Source of the DNA: Phytophthora sp. 'mugwort'
Taxonomy: Eukaryota; Oomycota; Peronosporomycetes; Peronosporales; Peronosporaceae
Assembly (NCBI GenBank): GCA_033558025.1
Contig: JAUCEF010000007.1
Location: 8,246,001 to 8,310,000 of the forward strand
Direction: 5' to 3'
DNA length: 64,000 bases
In this document: positions 63,603 through 64,000 of the stretch, in pieces
How positions within the stretch are numbered: the stretch's first letter is position 1
How the letters are laid out: each line of letters begins with the position of its first letter
Notes under the pieces: model-generated
Told to the model about the DNA's origin: nothing
What the model saw: the letters and a program-made list of their open reading frames with translations, nothing else
The model's database searches: none
Program-made: the position numbers and the translations under genes

Positions 63603-64000
63603 GACAAAGAGTTCACTCCCACCACAAAACACACAAACACACCACACAACACCCACAACACCATCCAATAACAGCTATGCCACGCGCTACTCGGACTTTT
63701 ATGCCACCACCAACAGCTTCATACTCGCTTCGATTTATCGTTGACAGAGATTCTTTCATCTGATGACGTTCGATTGGTCGTGCAAGAGTGTGGGATGCTG
63801 CTGCCATATTCGCTGATTTCATTTTCGTGTCGTTGGAGCGCGATTCAATGAGTGGGGTTGTGCTAGAATAGCAACATAGACCCTCGCACACGCGAATACT
63901 GAAGCACACACATTCGCAAGTCCCACAACGCGGACCTGCTACATGTACAGTCTGCTGCCACAGTCTAGTGCTACGCCTGAAAAAAACTTTCTCAGTGAAG

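Larger units (their letters stand above)
1..64000. repeat. Tandem array of about 1.4 kb units, each with one tRNA-Leu(CAA) gene
   Basis: The sequence at 1 recurs at 1401, 2801, 4201 and onward to 62962, giving 45 full units and one partial unit, all head to tail. Most units are exactly 1400 bp. Unit 11 and units 37, 39 and 45 are 1399 bp; units 20, 21, 25, 27, 28, 31, 32, 34 and 35 are 1397 bp; units 19 and 26 are 1396 bp. Variable loci noticed, in unit-1 coordinates: 412 (G/A), 479-480 (TT/CC), 657 (C/T), 734-757 (a four-change patch), 788-796 (A to C plus loss of 3 nt), 926 (A/G), 1111-1112 (loss of one A), 1155 (C/A), 1201 (T/C) and 1304 (C/T). The near-identity reflects concerted evolution. 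Unit start is arbitrary because the array leaves the window at both ends. Confidence 0.99.

Noticed and set aside
1..64000. CRISPR array or 5S rRNA/spliced-leader cluster
   Set aside because: The repeat unit is far too long for CRISPR, no short repeats alternate with unique spacers, and no 5S rRNA internal control region or known spliced-leader sequence is present.

Overview
The whole 64 kb window is one head-to-tail tandem array. The unit is about 1,400 bp. Units start at 1, 1401, 2801 and so on, giving 45 complete units plus a partial 46th (62962-64000). The array runs off both ends of the window, and no unique flanking sequence, ordinary protein gene, transposon or CRISPR array interrupts it. 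All units are in the same orientation and almost identical. Unit lengths are 1400, 1399, 1397 or 1396 bp, and a few small linked differences explain all of them.

The one gene that can be called firmly is a tRNA-Leu with anticodon CAA. It occurs once per unit on the minus strand (561-641 in unit 1), 46 copies in all, 81 nt each, with no intron and no encoded CCA. The D-loop, long variable arm, internal A and B boxes and A73 discriminator match eukaryotic cytosolic tRNA-Leu. Together with the array layout this points to a eukaryotic nuclear genome. Animals, plants and yeasts usually carry an intron in this isoacceptor, so a protist is a reasonable inference, but the lineage cannot be fixed from this window. 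Mono- or oligogenic tRNA arrays are known in some protists, Entamoeba being the classic case, though this balanced base composition is unlike AT-rich Entamoeba.

Unit layout, in unit-1 coordinates: 1-260 is a candidate second, plus-strand RNA gene ending at a T7 tract (260-266); 255-378 is dense in inverted repeats; 453-560 is the tRNA 3' flank, with three hairpins before the first T5 run; 561-641 is the tRNA; 657-702 is a pure A/C tract (G/T on the tRNA sense strand) just upstream of the tRNA; 703-1019 has no recognised gene; 1020-1026 is an A7 tract (T7 on the minus strand); 1027-1400 has no recognised gene apart from a perfect consensus 5' splice-site string at 1213-1220 and the start of the candidate plus-strand RNA.

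The most interesting unexplained signal is the block from about 1305 through the unit junction to about 411 of the next unit. I noticed no variants there in any copy, although the rest of the unit carries about ten variable loci. It holds a hairpin resembling helix 8 (domain IV) of signal recognition particle RNA (124-162), two long-range complementary pairs enclosing it, and the T7 tract. A hidden SRP-like or other Pol III RNA gene is possible but unproven. Variant patterns along the array show zoned haplotypes, a repeated three-unit block and exchange between units, as expected from unequal crossing-over and gene conversion.
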